A stretch of 64,000 nucleotides of DNA from contig NZ_SLUQ01000008.1 in NCBI RefSeq assembly GCF_004345245.1, forward strand, positions 1-64,000, in the 5' to 3' direction. The stretch is from Rhizobium sp. BK251 (GTDB taxonomy: Bacteria > Pseudomonadota > Alphaproteobacteria > Rhizobiales > Rhizobiaceae). This document shows positions 49,582 through 59,097 of this stretch, one piece after another. The notes beneath the pieces were generated by a model. That model did no database searches. It saw nothing but the letters and a program-made list of their open reading frames with translations, and was not told where the DNA came from. Each line of letters starts with the position of its first letter. The stretch's first letter is position 1. Both the position numbers and the translations under genes were made by a program.

Positions 49582-50788
49582 TCAAATACCGATCGCTCCG
49601 CCATCGCTGCGGGGATCATGCGCGCCCTCGATGAGTCCATCCGCGCCGATCCGGACGATGCCTGCCTGGCCGGCGAGCTGGCTGAATGCGTCGATGGTGC
49701 TTACCTCGTGTCCCATCGCCGAAAGGCGCGCAGCAAGCGCCTCTCCGGCATTGGCCTCGAGCTTCAGGCTGTCGCGGCTGTCGGAGAAGGTCCGGCCGAG
49801 CAGGAAACGCGGCTGAGACAGGGCCGCAAGCGGATCGAGCCCGTGATCGATCAGCAGGGAAATCAGCAGCGCCAGCGTCTGCGGCTGGCCGTCGGCGCCC
49901 TGCGTACCATAGATGAGATGCGGGCGGCCATCCTTCAGCGCCATGCCGGGGTTGAGTGTGTAGAAGGGCCGCTTGCCCGGCTTGAGGCAGTTCGGGCTTT
50001 CCGGATCGAGACCGAAGGCCGCGCCGCGGTTTTGCCAGAGAATGCCGGTGCCGCCGGCCACGACGCCGCTGCCCCAGTCGAAATAGATGCTCTGCAGCAT
50101 CGAAACGCTCCGTCCCTCGGCATCGGTCGCGGCGAGAAAGGCGGTATCCCCCTTGCGGGACGGCCGGGGCCAAGGCAGGGCGCGGTCCGGGTCGATCGCC
50201 TGCGCCTTTGCGGCGAGCCGTGCGGGATCGAGTAGGCGGCTGGTATCGACCTCGGCAAAATGAGGGTCAGCGATAGCCGGGCGGTCGAGAAAGCCCTGTT
50301 TCACGGCTTCGACCAGACGGTGGTAGAAATCGGCGCCGCGATAGTCGAAATCCGCCATCCCGAACTGGGCGAGGACGCCCATGATGCCGAGCGTCGTTGC
50401 GCCCTGCGTTGGCGGCGGCGGTGCGAGCAAGGTCATGCCGCGATAGGCAAGCGAGAGCGGCTGCTCAATACGCGTGCCGGTCCTGGCGAGATCGCCGACG
50501 TTCAGAGGAGAACCGGCTGCCTGGAGACCGGTCGCGATGCGGGCGGCCAAGGCCCCCTCGTAGAATTCGCGCGCTCCATTTTCGGCGATGGCGCGTAGCG
50601 AAGCGGGCGCAGAAGTGCGGGTAGAGCACCGAAAGTGCCGCACCCGATGCGACCACAGCCTCGATCGCGTTGCCGCCCCGCCGCAAAACCTTCGCGCCGG
50701 CTTCGCTGGCGAGCCAGTGCGGTGCCGTGACCATTGCGGTGCCGGAGGTCGCGTTCGCAGTCGGGCTCTGTCGGGTTGCGCTTTGCAT
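49582..50788 (-). pseudogene. Gamma-glutamyltransferase-like gene with internal deletion and frameshift
   Basis: The N-terminus is read from an ATG at 50788 (TAPHWLASEAGAKVLRRGGN, AIEAVVASGAALSVLYPH) to about 50615. The other reading frame then resumes at SAPASLRAIAENGAREFYEG and continues to the stop at 49582. In intact gamma-glutamyltranspeptidase-type proteins about 130 residues lie between these blocks, so a deletion that also shifted frame has removed them. The C-terminal catalytic region looks sound: KGDTAFLAATDAEGRSVSML contains the Thr where self-cleavage would occur. The start overlaps the stop of the upstream amidohydrolase by one base. Confidence 0.8.
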
Positions 50789-51987
50789 CAGCGGATCACG
50801 GCACCATTTTCGGCAACGAGCTTGCCCGCCTTGAAGACCTTGCGGCCCTTCGGCGTCGCAACGACCGCCTCGGGTACGTGGGCGGCCTGGAGCGTGACGA
50901 AGTCGGCCCTCGCGCCGATCTCGATACTGTACCCCTCGAGGCGGAGCGCCTTGGCGCCTGCTGCCGTCACGACGTCGAAGGCCGCCTGTAGCTCCTCGTC
51001 GGTATAGAAACCGGAGCGATAGCCGATGATCTCGGCCCGGCGCAGCATGTCGCCGTCGCCATAGGGCCACCAGGAATCGCGAATGTTGTCGCTGCCGCTG
51101 AAGACCGTAACTCCGGCCCTGCGAAGCAGAGCCACTGGCGGGAAATTGTGGTTGCCGGGCGCGTTGGTCATGATCGAGACACCGCTTGCGGCGATCAGGT
51201 CGGCCGCCTTGCGGGCCGCATCCTGGGCGAGATCGCCGAGCCCGTAGGCATGGCTCACGGCAACGTGGCCGCCCATGCCGAGCGCGGCCGTCCGTGCGCA
51301 GATTTCCTCGATGGTGAAGAGGCCGAGCGTGCCGGCATCATGCAGATGGATGTCGATATCGACCCCGTGTCTTTCCGCCACGCCGAAGACGACGTCGAGA
51401 TGACCTTTGACATCGCGGTCGAAGCTGCCCGGATCGAGCCCGCCGACCAGATCGGCGCCGAGCCTGACCGCCTCATCGAGCAGCTCCGGCGTGCCGGGGC
51501 TTTTCAGGATGCCGCTTTGCGGGAAGGCGACGAGCTGGATATCGATGAGATCTCGGTATTCATCGCGCACCTTGAGAATTGTCTCCAGCGATCTCAGGCC
51601 GACGGATCCGTCGACCATTACATGGCTGCGCATCTGCGTCGAGCCGTTGGCGATGCAGAGATCGAGCTGGTTTCGGGCACGTTCGTCCATCGGCGCGGCC
51701 TGCGCAATGTTTTCTGCCTGGAAGGCAACGCGTTCATGCACGTCGAAGCCGTTGGTGCAGGGCTTGTGTGGAATCCAGGCGTCGCCATAGAAGCTCGTGT
51801 CGAGGTGAATATGGCCCTCGACAAAGCCGGGCACGACCAGCGCGCCGGCGAGGTCGACGGTCCTGCCCGCGGGTGCCGACGAGCCGGCAGGTTCGATCGA
51901 CACGATCCTGCCGCCGGATACGCCGATTTCTTTCTGCGAGCCGTCCGCCAGCTTTGCACGGGTGAAAACTGTTTCGATGCTGACCAC
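50788..51987 (-). CDS. Cytosine deaminase-like metal-dependent amidohydrolase
   Basis: A 399-residue cytoplasmic hydrolase of the amidohydrolase superfamily. Metal ligands: HIHLD in VVPGFVEGHIHLDTSF, H in VDIDIHLHDAG, SHAYGLGD, and the catalytic Asp in FSGSDNIRDSWWPYGDGDML, which strongly resembles CodA. A C-terminal beta-sandwich (IEIGARADFVTLQAAHVPEA) completes the fold. Substrate is likely an N-heterocycle or related amide. The downstream genes on the same transcript, a gamma-glutamyltransferase and a second amidohydrolase, are both broken, so this is the surviving member of a three-gene set. Confidence 0.9.
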   Translation of the reverse strand: MVSIETVFTRAKLADGSQKEIGVSGGRIVSIEPAGSSAPAGRTVDLAGALVVPGFVEGHIHLDTSFYGDAWIPHKPCTNGFDVHERVAFQAENIAQAAPMDERARNQLDLCIANGSTQMRSHVMVDGSVGLRSLETILKVRDEYRDLIDIQLVAFPQSGILKSPGTPELLDEAVRLGADLVGGLDPGSFDRDVKGHLDVVFGVAERHGVDIDIHLHDAGTLGLFTIEEICARTAALGMGGHVAVSHAYGLGDLAQDAARKAADLIAASGVSIMTNAPGNHNFPPVALLRRAGVTVFSGSDNIRDSWWPYGDGDMLRRAEIIGYRSGFYTDEELQAAFDVVTAAGAKALRLEGYSIEIGARADFVTLQAAHVPEAVVATPKGRKVFKAGKLVAENGAVIR

Positions 51988-52223
51988 TGCCGTTCCCTTT
52001 CACGTCGATGTTGCCCGGCCGGCGGCAATCGAGCCGGCCCGGGCGACACGCAACCATCATGCCGATACCTTCGCGGAAACCAACATGCCGACAATGCCGG
52101 GACTGCATCAAGGGCAACAAATCCTGCCCTGCGACCGCGCGCCACCGTGAAGGGTGGGGCGGCATCCGTGGTTCGCATTCGGCGCGTCAGTGGAGGAGAT
52201 TGCTTTTGGCTCGGCCGCCCGGC

Positions 52224-53399
52224 TTAGCCGGCTGTCGCGGGTTCGGCTGCGTCCGGCTGTGCGGATCGATCGTGGCGAGAGTGGTGGTCGACGCTGCCGT
52301 CCCAGATCTGCAGTGAAATCTGCAGCGCCTTCAGCAGGTTCCGCATCTCCTCGTCGTGCTTGCGGGGATTCCCGTAGTCGTCCCCGATCTGCGCGAGACG
52401 TTCCAGGATGCGGTTGCTGACGAGGCCGAGCTCATGGTCTGTCGAGACATCGTCGAGTGCCTCCAGGATTGCCGTGCCCCTGCCGCCGCCGCCCTTGTGG
52501 CCGGGGGGTCGATCCTTCCGCGGTCTCCAGAGGCTCGCGCTTGCGACGATCGCGCCACCGACGACGAGCGTTCCGGCCCAGAGCAGCGAAAGGTCGAGCG
52601 ATGCCGTCGTGAACAGGGCCACCAACAGCGCCCCGACGAAGGGCTCGACGTAGGAAAACGCGCCCAGCGCCTGGATATCGCCTCGCTTGAGACCGTGATC
52701 CCAGAAGTAGATGGCGAGGCCCATCGGCAGGCATCCGAGCGCGGCCATGGCGAGCCATTCCCCGCCGGTCGGCTGTACCCATTCCTCGAGGGAAAGATGC
52801 GCAATGCCGGAAACGAGCGCGGAAGCCGCGTAGAACATGCCGAGAGCCGAGGAGGGAACCTCCTGGAAGGTCCTGGTGAGAACCGAATACAGCCCCCAGA
52901 GCGCGGCCGCCAGGCCGATCAGGGAAAGGTAGAATGGCGCGTCAGCCGTATAGGACTCGCTGCCGCCCGTGTCGATGAGGCTGATGACACCGGCCAGACC
53001 CATCATCGCGCCGGCGACGTGCCACCAGCGCAGCCGCTCACCCGGCAGGAACGCAGAGCCGAGCACGATCATGAGCGGTGTCGTCCCCTGCAAGAGTGCG
53101 GCGGCCGCGGGCGGGGCCTTCTGCGTCGCGTAATAGATGCAGGCGTGGTAGCCGACGAGCGAGACGACCGTCAGCAGCCATACCTTGAGCGGCAGTCGGA
53201 AAGCGAGCAGGGGATGCGTGCGCGTCACCAGCCACACGAAGGGCGACATCGCGGCAGCCGCGAAGAACGCGATCATGACCGTCTGCAGGGGTGGAATGCC
53301 CGTCGTATAGGTGACAAGCGTCGTCTCGGTCGCCCAGAGGACCACCCCAATCGCGCCTATGAGGGACGCGACCAGGCGGCCCGAGAAACGCGCAGACAT
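52224..53399 (-). CDS. EamA/DMT-family exporter with cytoplasmic tail
   Basis: A 391-residue protein: ten membrane helices in two EamA repeats over residues 1-290, with GYHACIYYATQKAPPAAAAL and GLYSVLTRTFQEVPSSA typical of the family. A hydrophilic C-terminal extension of about 100 residues follows (RKDRPPGHKGGGGRG, then a helical segment and an HHSRH-containing tail), which is unusual since most EamA proteins end soon after helix 10. It follows the decarboxylase gene by 15 bp and may export the product (an amine) or a related amino acid. Substrate unproven. Confidence 0.87.
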   Translation of the reverse strand: MSARFSGRLVASLIGAIGVVLWATETTLVTYTTGIPPLQTVMIAFFAAAAMSPFVWLVTRTHPLLAFRLPLKVWLLTVVSLVGYHACIYYATQKAPPAAAALLQGTTPLMIVLGSAFLPGERLRWWHVAGAMMGLAGVISLIDTGGSESYTADAPFYLSLIGLAAALWGLYSVLTRTFQEVPSSALGMFYAASALVSGIAHLSLEEWVQPTGGEWLAMAALGCLPMGLAIYFWDHGLKRGDIQALGAFSYVEPFVGALLVALFTTASLDLSLLWAGTLVVGGAIVASASLWRPRKDRPPGHKGGGGRGTAILEALDDVSTDHELGLVSNRILERLAQIGDDYGNPRKHDEEMRNLLKALQISLQIWDGSVDHHSRHDRSAQPDAAEPATAG

Positions 53400-53414
53400 C
53401 GCCGTTACGCTCCT

Positions 53415-54659
53415 CTATTCACCCAGCTGGACGATGTCATCGGCGTAGAAGCCGTTGAAGTGCGTACGCATCGACAGGCTATAGGCACCCATCATGCCGA
53501 TCTCGATCCAATCGCCTTCCCTGATGTCGTCGGGCAGGGTGAAGGGAGCGCCCAGCACATCATTGGAATCGCAGGTGGGGCCGTAGACCTTGAAATCGAC
53601 GGGTGAACCGGCGGCGCGCATGTCGCTCCTGACGAGCCGCGTCGGCCGGCGCTCCTTGGGGTGGCCAAGTTCCTGGAGGGTTCCGAAGACGCCGTCGTTG
53701 ATGAAGATGTTCCGGCCCCTGCGCATCACGACCTGCACGACGGTCGTTCCCGCTGTCGCAACGAGCGCGCGGCCCGGCTCGCAAAGGACGATGCAGCCGC
53801 GCGGCAGCTCGATCGCCCTGATTGCCCGCACGATGTTGCCGAAATAATGTTCCTGCCCGGCGATGTTGTCGCCCGGATAGGGGGCCGGAAACCCACCGCC
53901 GACATTGAGCACGCTGAGCGGCACGTTCGCCTTGCGCGCGACCTTGCCGGCAAGTTCGACGGCGGCTGCGAAAGCGCCCGGCGCCAGGCATTGGGAGCCG
54001 ACATGGAAGGAGATTCCCGCCCTGATACCCCGCTCGTGAATGGTCTTCAACATTTCCGCCGCATTGTCGGGCTGCGCACCGAACTTCGTGGACAGGACGT
54101 AGCGGGCATCGGCAGGGCGGGTCGCAAGGCGTACGGCGATCACCAGATCGTCGCGCGCGCCGGTTTCGGCGATGATCTTGTCGATCTCCTCGGCGCAGTC
54201 GGCCGTATAGAAGCGGATGCCGTGGTCCTGGCTGGCGGCGCGTATGGCGGGGCGGGTCTTGGCAGGGTTATTGAAGAACTGGCCCGCCGCCTTGCCGAAG
54301 ATGCCGTCGATCAGCCGCACTTCATCGAGCGAGGCGACGTCGAAATCCGTAATGCCGGCGCGATAGAGCGTCTCGAGCACGAAGGGATGGGGATTGCATT
54401 TGACGGCATAGAGGGGGCGGCCCGGGAATGACTGGAAGCTCTTGGCGGCCTCGCGAAGTGTTGCCGGCGAGATGCAGAAGACGGGCTCCGTGGGTTGCAT
54501 CTCCGCAATGACGGCATCGACGTTGCGATAGCTCCTGAGCGGCGCGCCGATATGGCGGGCTCTTTCCAGTGCGGGCATGGCGTCGTGAACGCGTGCCTGA
54601 AGTTCGCGTGCGGATAGATTCGGCTCGCCGATGGCGGCCGTTGCTGCCTGACCAGTCAT
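53415..54659 (-). CDS. Ornithine/diamino-acid decarboxylase-like PLP enzyme
   Basis: A 414-residue fold-III PLP decarboxylase of the eukaryotic-type ornithine decarboxylase family. Lys87 in PLYAVKCNPHP forms the Schiff base; SFHVGSQC, LNVGGGFPAPYPG and CEPGRALVA bind PLP; YGPTCDSNDV contains the conserved active-site Cys and Asp from the other subunit. The HVGSQC/YGPTCDSNDV set agrees with ornithine or lysine as substrate. The ATG overlaps the stop of the GGDEF-EAL gene by one base, so the enzyme is translationally coupled to a cyclic-di-GMP protein. Product would be putrescine or cadaverine. Confidence 0.9.
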   Translation of the reverse strand: MTGQAATAAIGEPNLSARELQARVHDAMPALERARHIGAPLRSYRNVDAVIAEMQPTEPVFCISPATLREAAKSFQSFPGRPLYAVKCNPHPFVLETLYRAGITDFDVASLDEVRLIDGIFGKAAGQFFNNPAKTRPAIRAASQDHGIRFYTADCAEEIDKIIAETGARDDLVIAVRLATRPADARYVLSTKFGAQPDNAAEMLKTIHERGIRAGISFHVGSQCLAPGAFAAAVELAGKVARKANVPLSVLNVGGGFPAPYPGDNIAGQEHYFGNIVRAIRAIELPRGCIVLCEPGRALVATAGTTVVQVVMRRGRNIFINDGVFGTLQELGHPKERRPTRLVRSDMRAAGSPVDFKVYGPTCDSNDVLGAPFTLPDDIREGDWIEIGMMGAYSLSMRTHFNGFYADDIVQLGE

Positions 54660-57286
54660 TATTTTCTTCCTGCTTGAGTTTTCTTCTTCTGAGTCGTCGT
54701 CCCGTTGGGCGCGGCGTCTGCATCCCAGTGGTCGATGAAGCTCGTGAGTTCCGTCGCGGTGACCGGCTTGCTGAAGTAAAAGCCCTGAAGCTGGTCGCAG
54801 CCTTCCTTGGTCAGGAAGGTGGCCTGTTCTATCGTTTCCACACCTTCTGCCGTCGTGACCATGTTCAGGCTCTGCCCGAGGCTGATCACCGACTTCACGA
54901 TCGCTCCGGACTTTTCCTTGCTGCTCATGTCGCCGATGAACGACTTGTCGATCTTGATCTTGTCGAACGGGAACGAGTTGAGATAGCCGAGGGATGAATA
55001 CCCGGTGCCGAAGTCGTCCATGGCGATCTTCACGCCGATATTCTTGAGGGCATTGAGGATTTCGATCGCCGCGGTCGCATCGTTGATGAGGACGCTCTCG
55101 GTGATCTCAAGTTCCAGGCGCGACGGATCGAGCCCGGTGCGCGAAAGCACGCCCTTCACCGTATCGATCAGTTCGCGGCTGCGGAACTGGACCGGCGAGA
55201 GGTTTACGGCGACACGCAACTGCGGCCACTGCAGCGCCTGGCGGCAGGCCGTTTCCAGGACCCATTCGCCGATGCCGGTGATGAGCCCTGTTTCCTCGGC
55301 GAGCGTGATGAACTCCCCGGGAGATACGAGGCCGCGGGTCGGATGACGCCAGCGCACGAGCGCCTCCACAGCGGCAACGGCCCGGGTTTCGATGTCGATC
55401 AGCGGCTGATAGTGGACTTCCAGCTCATCCTTGAGCACGGCCTGGCGCAGGTCGTATTCCAGCGCCTTGCGGGCCTGAAGCTCGAGGTCCATCTGGGCCT
55501 CGAAGATCTTGAAGGTCGCACGGCCCGCCTGTTTTGCGCGGTAGAGGGCAATGTCGGCATTCTTCAGCAGTCGTTCCGGGTCGCTGTCGAGGGCGTCGGC
55601 AATGGCGATACCGACGCTGACACCGATATGGAGGTCCTGTCCGTCAATGTGGAACGGTGCCTTGACGACATCGATCAGCTTGCGGCTCAGCTGCTCGGCT
55701 TCGAAGGGCTGATGCACGCCCACCTGGATGATCGCGAACTCGTCGCCGCCAAGACGGGCGACGGTGTCGCTGGTGCGGACGCAGCCGAGCAGCCTGCTGG
55801 AGAGCTGCTGCAGCAGCACGTCGCCGGCGCCATGGCCGAGCGTGTCGTTGATTTCCTTGAAGTGGTCGAGATCGAGGCAGATGACGGCGACGCGCGAGGT
55901 TTCGCTGGCATTGCCGGCAAGCGCCACGTTCAACCGTTCGCGGAAGAGCAGGCGGTTCGGAAGGCCGGTGAGTGCGTCATGAAGCGCAAGATGCGTTGCC
56001 CGCTGCTGCGCCTCGACCTCTTCGGTAATGTCGGTTGCTGTACCGCGGAAACCGAGGAAGTCTCCCTGCGTGCCCATGATCGGGCGTCCGGCAAGGCGGC
56101 AGATGCGGGTCTGGCCGGCTGCATCGCGATAGTAGCACTTGATGTCGCGGAAGGAGGCACGCTCGTGGGTTTCCTCGATGAGGCGGCGCCATCCGTCCGA
56201 ATCGGTGTCGCTCGAGAAGAACTGCTCGAGGGTCTTGCCCAGTACGTTTGCGGCGGCGATGCCCGTCATCTCGGTGAAGCGTGCGGAGAAATAGACCAGC
56301 CTGAGGTTGGGGTCACTTTCCCAGATCCAGTCCGATGAGGCCTCTGCGACATCCTTGAACCTGGCTTCGCTCTCCTTGAGCGTCTGCGCATAGGCCTCGA
56401 CCGTCCTGGCGGATTCCTCCAGGGCGCGGGTGGAGCGGCGGGCGCCGCGGACGACCAGAACCGAAAAGGCGGCGAGGAAGATGATCGCGACGGCCAGCGG
56501 GGGCAGGATGAAGCGCAGCAATTGATAGCCGGGTTTCGCCGGTGTCCAGGTGATCGAGCCGAGGTATATGCGATCCTGCGCCAGCAGGGGGATCGAGGCC
56601 TCGGCGCTCGTCGGGTTTTCCGGCATGATCGCCAGCCCGGAAAGAAGGTAGTCGCGCGCTATGCCGTCGAGGAACTTCTGGTTCAGCTTCTTGGCAAAGA
56701 CGAGCATCGACAGGTCCTTTGAACGGACGGTCGATCTTTCGATGGAGGGCGGAAGGATGCTCGTGGCGGCAACGATGAAGACATCCTGGCCGGATTTGAT
56801 GAGGCTCGTAACCGGATCGGTCTGTATGGAAGCAACGTGCAGCAGGTCCCTCAATCCGCGCGGCATGACCTGAAAGGCATCGACCTTCGTCGGAACGCCC
56901 TCGATGACCGCGTAGACCGTGTTCCCGCCCGGATCGATCGCGAAGGCCATCTCGTAGCCAAGGCCTTCATAGATGTTGGCGCCGACGTTGCCGTCGGTCG
57001 CCGCCCATTCGGTATCCACCTTTTCATGAAGGTTCTTGTAGACGTCTTCCCACACCGCGTAGTCGCGCAGGTTTCGCGAGACCTCCCTCGCCTTTACCTG
57101 GAGGGCCGTGGTGGCGAGCTTCGTGGAGGCCTCCACCTCCAGCTTGTTCTGGCCGCTGGCCGAGGCCAGTACGAAACCCAGCACAACCGCGATCGCGATG
57201 ACCACGATACTGGCCATCGGCAGAATGATATGCCGGGTAAATGTTTCGCCAGACAATGTCAGACCGGTCGATTTGACAGTGTTCAT
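54659..57286 (-). CDS. CHASE4-PAS-GGDEF-EAL cyclic-di-GMP protein
   Basis: An 875-residue membrane protein. Helix 1 is at about 22-44; a CHASE4-type periplasmic sensor (LRDYAVWEDVYKNLHEKVD, GYEMAFAIDPGG) reaches about 250; helix 2 is near 262-284. Then a PAS domain (DWIWESDPNLRLVYFSARF), GGDEF (HDALTGLPNRLLFRERL, intact RLGGDEF) and EAL (VEALVRWRHPTRGLVSPGEF, DDFGTGYSSLGYL, KIDKSFI, AEGVET). Both catalytic motifs are intact, so it may make and degrade c-di-GMP. First gene of an operon with the decarboxylase and the EamA exporter. Confidence 0.93.
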   Translation of the reverse strand: MNTVKSTGLTLSGETFTRHIILPMASIVVIAIAVVLGFVLASASGQNKLEVEASTKLATTALQVKAREVSRNLRDYAVWEDVYKNLHEKVDTEWAATDGNVGANIYEGLGYEMAFAIDPGGNTVYAVIEGVPTKVDAFQVMPRGLRDLLHVASIQTDPVTSLIKSGQDVFIVAATSILPPSIERSTVRSKDLSMLVFAKKLNQKFLDGIARDYLLSGLAIMPENPTSAEASIPLLAQDRIYLGSITWTPAKPGYQLLRFILPPLAVAIIFLAAFSVLVVRGARRSTRALEESARTVEAYAQTLKESEARFKDVAEASSDWIWESDPNLRLVYFSARFTEMTGIAAANVLGKTLEQFFSSDTDSDGWRRLIEETHERASFRDIKCYYRDAAGQTRICRLAGRPIMGTQGDFLGFRGTATDITEEVEAQQRATHLALHDALTGLPNRLLFRERLNVALAGNASETSRVAVICLDLDHFKEINDTLGHGAGDVLLQQLSSRLLGCVRTSDTVARLGGDEFAIIQVGVHQPFEAEQLSRKLIDVVKAPFHIDGQDLHIGVSVGIAIADALDSDPERLLKNADIALYRAKQAGRATFKIFEAQMDLELQARKALEYDLRQAVLKDELEVHYQPLIDIETRAVAAVEALVRWRHPTRGLVSPGEFITLAEETGLITGIGEWVLETACRQALQWPQLRVAVNLSPVQFRSRELIDTVKGVLSRTGLDPSRLELEITESVLINDATAAIEILNALKNIGVKIAMDDFGTGYSSLGYLNSFPFDKIKIDKSFIGDMSSKEKSGAIVKSVISLGQSLNMVTTAEGVETIEQATFLTKEGCDQLQGFYFSKPVTATELTSFIDHWDADAAPNGTTTQKKKTQAGRK

Positions 57287-57733
57287 GATAGCCCCGCCCC
57301 CGTTTTTGTAGGGCGAAATTATGTCTCCAAGTACAAACTATAGGTTAAATTTTATCGTTCCCTGCTAACACGGTTAACCGGAGCTTACAATTAACGGCTA
57401 TTTTCTGCTGCTAATAATTGTATTTTTAGATATCGTATGCTCTGTGCTTGTTGTTCTCTTATGGCGGCGTGCAGCAGTCATCGGCCGTAGTATTCGTTGG
57501 AACATCCGGCAGGCTTGCCGTTCTACGGTGACAGGCGGTTATTGCCGACCGGCGGGTCTTCGCGATGCTCTCGCACGAGGCGGAATGCGACGAGAGGCAG
57601 CGGACACAATATTGCGGACGGCCTTGCTTCACGGCGCGCGTCTTCATACGTATAGGGGACCGGCATGTATGCGGCACGTGCCGGGCACTGGAAGCCTCGC
57701 AAGACGAAGTGCCGCACGCCATCAGGGTGAAGC
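57287..57733. other. 447-bp divergent regulatory region
   Basis: AT-rich from 57318 to 57440, consistent with the promoter of the c-di-GMP operon on the minus strand. The rest precedes the 57734 gene. No supported gene; frames on both strands lack family resemblance. Confidence 0.45.
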
Positions 57734-58639
57734 ATGGATATCGATAGGATTTTGCGGTCGGTGGTGGCCGTCCGTTCGTCAATTCCCGAGGATGCATTCA
57801 CTGCCACGACATTGGGCACCCGCCGGGAGGGCAGCGGAGTCGTCATTCGCGAGGATGGGCTCGTGCTCACGATCGGCTACCTCATCACCGAGGCCGAGGA
57901 GGTGTGGCTCACCCGCAACGACGGGCGCATCGTTCCGGCCCATGCGCTGGCCTATGACCAGGAAACCGGCTTCGGCCTCGTCCAGGCTCTCGGTTCGCTC
58001 GGCGTGCCGGCCATCTCGCTTGGCCAGGCCAGCAGGGCGGAGGTCGGCGATCCCGTCGTTATCGCCGATGGGATCGGGCAGTTCGTCGAAGCAAATATCG
58101 TCGCCAAGCAGGAATTTGCCGGCTACTGGGAATATCTTCTGGACGAGGCGATTTTCATCGCTCCGGCGCATCCTTCATGGGGTGGCGCGGCTCTTGTCGG
58201 GGAAGATGGCAGGCTTCTCGGTGTCGGTTCCCTCAGGCTGCAGATGAGCCAGAACGGCGAGGTCGCCGATATCAACATGGTGGTGCCGATCGACCTCCTT
58301 CCGCCCATTCTTGATGACCTGTTGACCCGCGGACGCGTCAACAGGCCGCCGCGTCCGTGGCTCGGAGCTTTCTCGGCGGAGAGCAACGGGGAAGTCGTGG
58401 TGATGAGTGTTGCCGAAGGCAGTCCGGCCGCCGAGGCGGGCCTGCGCCAGGGCGATGTGATCTCCGAGATCCGCGATCGCGAGGTTGACGGTCTTGCCGA
58501 TTTCTACCGCAAGGTCTGGGGCAGCGGTCCCGCCGGCGCCGAGATCCCGCTCCGCGTGCTGCGCAACGGCCGCGAGGCCTGGCTGCGAGTCAAATCAGCC
58601 GATCGCAATAGTTTTCTAAGAAGGCCGCCCCTTCAGTAG
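57734..58639 (+). CDS. S1C (HtrA-like) protease homologue lacking the catalytic triad, with PDZ domain
   Basis: A 301-residue protein with a chymotrypsin-like domain (about 1-190) and one PDZ domain (about 205-290: WLGAFSAESNGEVVVMSVAEG, SPAAEAGLRQGDVISEI). Aligned to HtrA motifs, the triad His is Tyr49 (LTIGYLIT against LTNNHVID), the Asp is Gly79 (DQETGFGLV against DPKSDLAVL) and the Ser is Trp149 (PSWGGAALV against GNSGGPLV). All three are replaced while the fold is kept, so it is a pseudo-protease. No signal peptide is evident, so it may stay in the cytoplasm. A scaffold or substrate-binding role is likely. Confidence 0.8.
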   Translation: MDIDRILRSVVAVRSSIPEDAFTATTLGTRREGSGVVIREDGLVLTIGYLITEAEEVWLTRNDGRIVPAHALAYDQETGFGLVQALGSLGVPAISLGQASRAEVGDPVVIADGIGQFVEANIVAKQEFAGYWEYLLDEAIFIAPAHPSWGGAALVGEDGRLLGVGSLRLQMSQNGEVADINMVVPIDLLPPILDDLLTRGRVNRPPRPWLGAFSAESNGEVVVMSVAEGSPAAEAGLRQGDVISEIRDREVDGLADFYRKVWGSGPAGAEIPLRVLRNGREAWLRVKSADRNSFLRRPPLQ

Positions 58640-59097
58640 GCGCCCCCCCGTTTTCCATTGAAGATTGCAGGATTTCGCTCCCACGACCTCGAGAGGGTGC
58701 GTAATGCCGTTTCTTTCCCCACGAAATATTTGCGCTGTCCATGCTGCACTGCGGCATTGTTTCCAAACGGGAATCAGGCGCGGCGGACTGTAGCCTCGTT
58801 AAGCTAGGCTACAACCAGCGCGCTGGAAGTGAAAATCACGGTTGAAAGTAACATGCCGGACTGCCATGCTAGGTGGTGGCGTCAGAAGACGAAGGGCGCT
58901 AGGGCGCCGGATTGTGTCTCTTCGAGACACGGAACCGGCCGCCAAGACGGATGTATTCGCCGTATCTAATACGGCGGGCGCAATGAACATAATCCGGCTC
59001 CGATATCGCACGGCCGTTATCGAACGAGCCGCTCAATCCTGTCGAAAAGGTCGGGCCTCGGCTTAAGCCTGGGCTTGGACGGGCCATATCCTCCCGC
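58640..59097. other. 458-bp gap with several hairpins, no gene
   Basis: Perfect hairpins: TGTAGCCT/AGGCTACA (58789-58813, nine-base loop), GGCGC/GCGCC (58895-58908) and GTGTCTC/GAGACAC (58914-58930, three-base loop). None has a T-run. The cluster may be an RNA gene or the leader of prsD, but this is only structural suggestion. Confidence 0.35.
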
